DNA from: Collinsella aerofaciens
GTDB taxonomy: Bacteria > Actinomycetota > Coriobacteriia > Coriobacteriales > Coriobacteriaceae
Direction of reading: 5' to 3'
Length of the DNA stretch: 64,000 bases
Assembly: GCF_015546965.1 (NCBI RefSeq)
Contig: NZ_JADMUF010000002.1
Coordinates: 125,580-189,579 of the forward strand
Shown here: positions 63,095 through 64,000 of the stretch, piece by piece
Position numbering within the stretch: position 1 is the first letter of the stretch
Layout: every line of letters begins with the position of its first letter
Translations under genes and position numbers: made by a program
Notes under the pieces: model-generated
The model's database searches: none
What the model was told of the DNA's origin: nothing
What the model saw: only the letters and a program-made list of their open reading frames with translations

Positions 63095-63772
63095 ATGTCG
63101 TTGCGCGGTGGAATCGGTTTGCCCGAGCTTCCTCTAGAGGACGGGCAGGAGTTTAGGCTCGGCATTATGGGTGGCACCTTTGATCCCATCCATTACGGGC
63201 ACCTGGTGACCGCCGAGCAGGCGCGCGAGTCGCTCGACTTGGACGCTGTGCTCTTTATGCCGGCGGGCTCTCCTGCCTTTAAGCTTGACAAGCCGGTGTC
63301 GCCTGCCGAGGACCGTTATGCCATGACGGTCCTCGCCACCGCCGCGAACCCGGCCTTTTTGGCGAGCCGGTTCGAGATCGACCGTCCGGGCGTAACCTAT
63401 ACGGCCGATACGCTTCATGCCCTTCGCGACTTTTACCCGCCGCAGGTAAAGCTCTACTTTATTACGGGCGCCGACGCGATTATCGATATTGTGACCTGGC
63501 ATGATGCCGAACGAATCGCTGAGCTTGCTACCTTTATTGCGGCGACACGACCGGGCTTTGATATCGATACGGCGCGTGCCCGAATCAAAGAGTCGGGGCT
63601 GCCGTTCGACGTGCGCTATATTCAGATTCCGGCGCTGGCGATCAGCTCGACGAACATTCGCAAGCGAGTTGCCCGCGGTATGAGCGTGCGCTATCTTACG
63701 AGCGAGTCCGTGCTCGGCTACATTCGCAAACGCAGGCTATATGCCGATTTGGGCCAAGAAGATTTTGAGTGA
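63095..63772 (+). CDS. nadD: Nicotinate-nucleotide adenylyltransferase
   Basis: A 225-residue enzyme of NAD synthesis (nicotinate mononucleotide + ATP). LGIMGGTFDPIHYGHLVTAE gives the HxGH nucleotide-binding motif (HYGH), and ISSTNIRKRVARG the ISST/R motif. There is a 20-residue N-terminal extension before the core. The ATG at 63098 is close to the obgE stop. Followed by yqeK, a usual neighbour. Confidence 0.95.
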   Translation: MSLRGGIGLPELPLEDGQEFRLGIMGGTFDPIHYGHLVTAEQARESLDLDAVLFMPAGSPAFKLDKPVSPAEDRYAMTVLATAANPAFLASRFEIDRPGVTYTADTLHALRDFYPPQVKLYFITGADAIIDIVTWHDAERIAELATFIAATRPGFDIDTARARIKESGLPFDVRYIQIPALAISSTNIRKRVARGMSVRYLTSESVLGYIRKRRLYADLGQEDFE

Positions 63773-63784
63773 TGGGGGTCTACG

Positions 63785-64000
63785 TTGTCGGTAGAGGATC
63801 AGTTTGAGGGCGATGAGCACGCGCTGCTCAAGCACATTCAAGAGCTGCTCGATGTTCGCATGAAGGATAAGCGCAAGCGCTATGTGCATTCGCTGGGTGT
63901 TGCCGAGACCGCACTTCATCTGGCCGAGGTCTACGGCGTTGACCGCTTTGATGCCGCTGCTGCCGGTCTGATCCACGACTGGGACAAAGTGCTCTCCGAC
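63785..64000 (+). CDS. yqeK: YqeK-like HD-domain hydrolase (3' partial)
   Basis: The first 72 codons are present and the frame is open at the window end. TTG 63785 follows GGGGGT. The text reads RYVHSLGVAETALHLAEVYG and then AAGLIHDWDK, the HD-type metal site (first His, then HD) of YqeK, a diadenosine tetraphosphate hydrolase (Ap4A to 2 ADP). Position after nadD supports this. Confidence 0.85.
   Translation, partial: MSVEDQFEGDEHALLKHIQELLDVRMKDKRKRYVHSLGVAETALHLAEVYGVDRFDAAAAGLIHDWDKVLSD

Overview
The window reads as chromosomal DNA of a Coriobacteriia actinobacterium, most likely Collinsella or a close relative. This is inferred from an RmlC-RmlD fusion, an AroE-AroK fusion, a GC-rich core with an mreBCD-mrdA-rodA cluster and an rplU-rpmA-obg-nadD-yqeK string, next to AT-richer surface genes. 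No 16S rRNA is present, so the genus is an inference. No IS element, prophage, integrase or CRISPR array was seen.

Region 1 (1-18644) is a surface island built around phosphocholine. It holds four large secreted proteins with long GW/aromatic choline-binding-type repeats. Each ends in a different wall-active domain: C39-like peptidase (5' truncated by the window), NlpC/P60, YkuD L,D-transpeptidase, and a CHAP/NlpC-like Cys-His domain. Between the first two lies a divergent licB-like permease and a single-chain HTH-LicC-LicA protein (predicted regulator, CTP:phosphocholine cytidylyltransferase and choline kinase). A LicD phosphotransferase sits inside the following glycan cluster (GT2, flippase, LicD, GT4, DUF2142, DPM1-like GT2, DUF2304). 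Uptake, activation, transfer and recognition of phosphocholine are therefore all encoded within about 18 kb.

Region 2 (18836-33541) continues with envelope polysaccharide genes: a two-domain GT2, dTDP-L-rhamnose synthesis (rmlA, rmlB, rmlCD; strikingly GC-rich), a YfhO-like membrane protein, a GtrB-like GT2 broken by a frameshift at a 7-base homopolymer, another GT2, an ABC-2 exporter (Wzm/Wzt or TagGH type), tRNA-Arg(TCT) and an acyltransferase. A two-gene module (DUF4869-like protein plus small P-loop ATPase) interrupts the rml genes. Its longer paralogue, with a TOPRIM-like C-terminal half, lies at 34654-36104 beside an XRE regulator. This pair has no function I can name.

Region 3 (36235-44792, minus strand) is a near-complete aromatic amino acid supercluster: DAHP synthase, tyrA, aroB, aroA, aroC, pheA, aroE-aroK fusion, aroQ. 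A 34-bp perfect palindrome lies inside it.

Region 4 (44956-64000, plus strand) is core genome: tRNA-Arg(CCG), a P-type ATPase, a zinc-ribbon membrane protein, a cyclophilin, a membrane-anchored TPR protein, mreB-mreC-mreD-mrdA-rodA, a DUF697-like protein, a radical SAM protein with its DUF2344 partner, rplU, rpmA, obgE, nadD and the start of yqeK. Family names are from memory of motifs; no database search was run.
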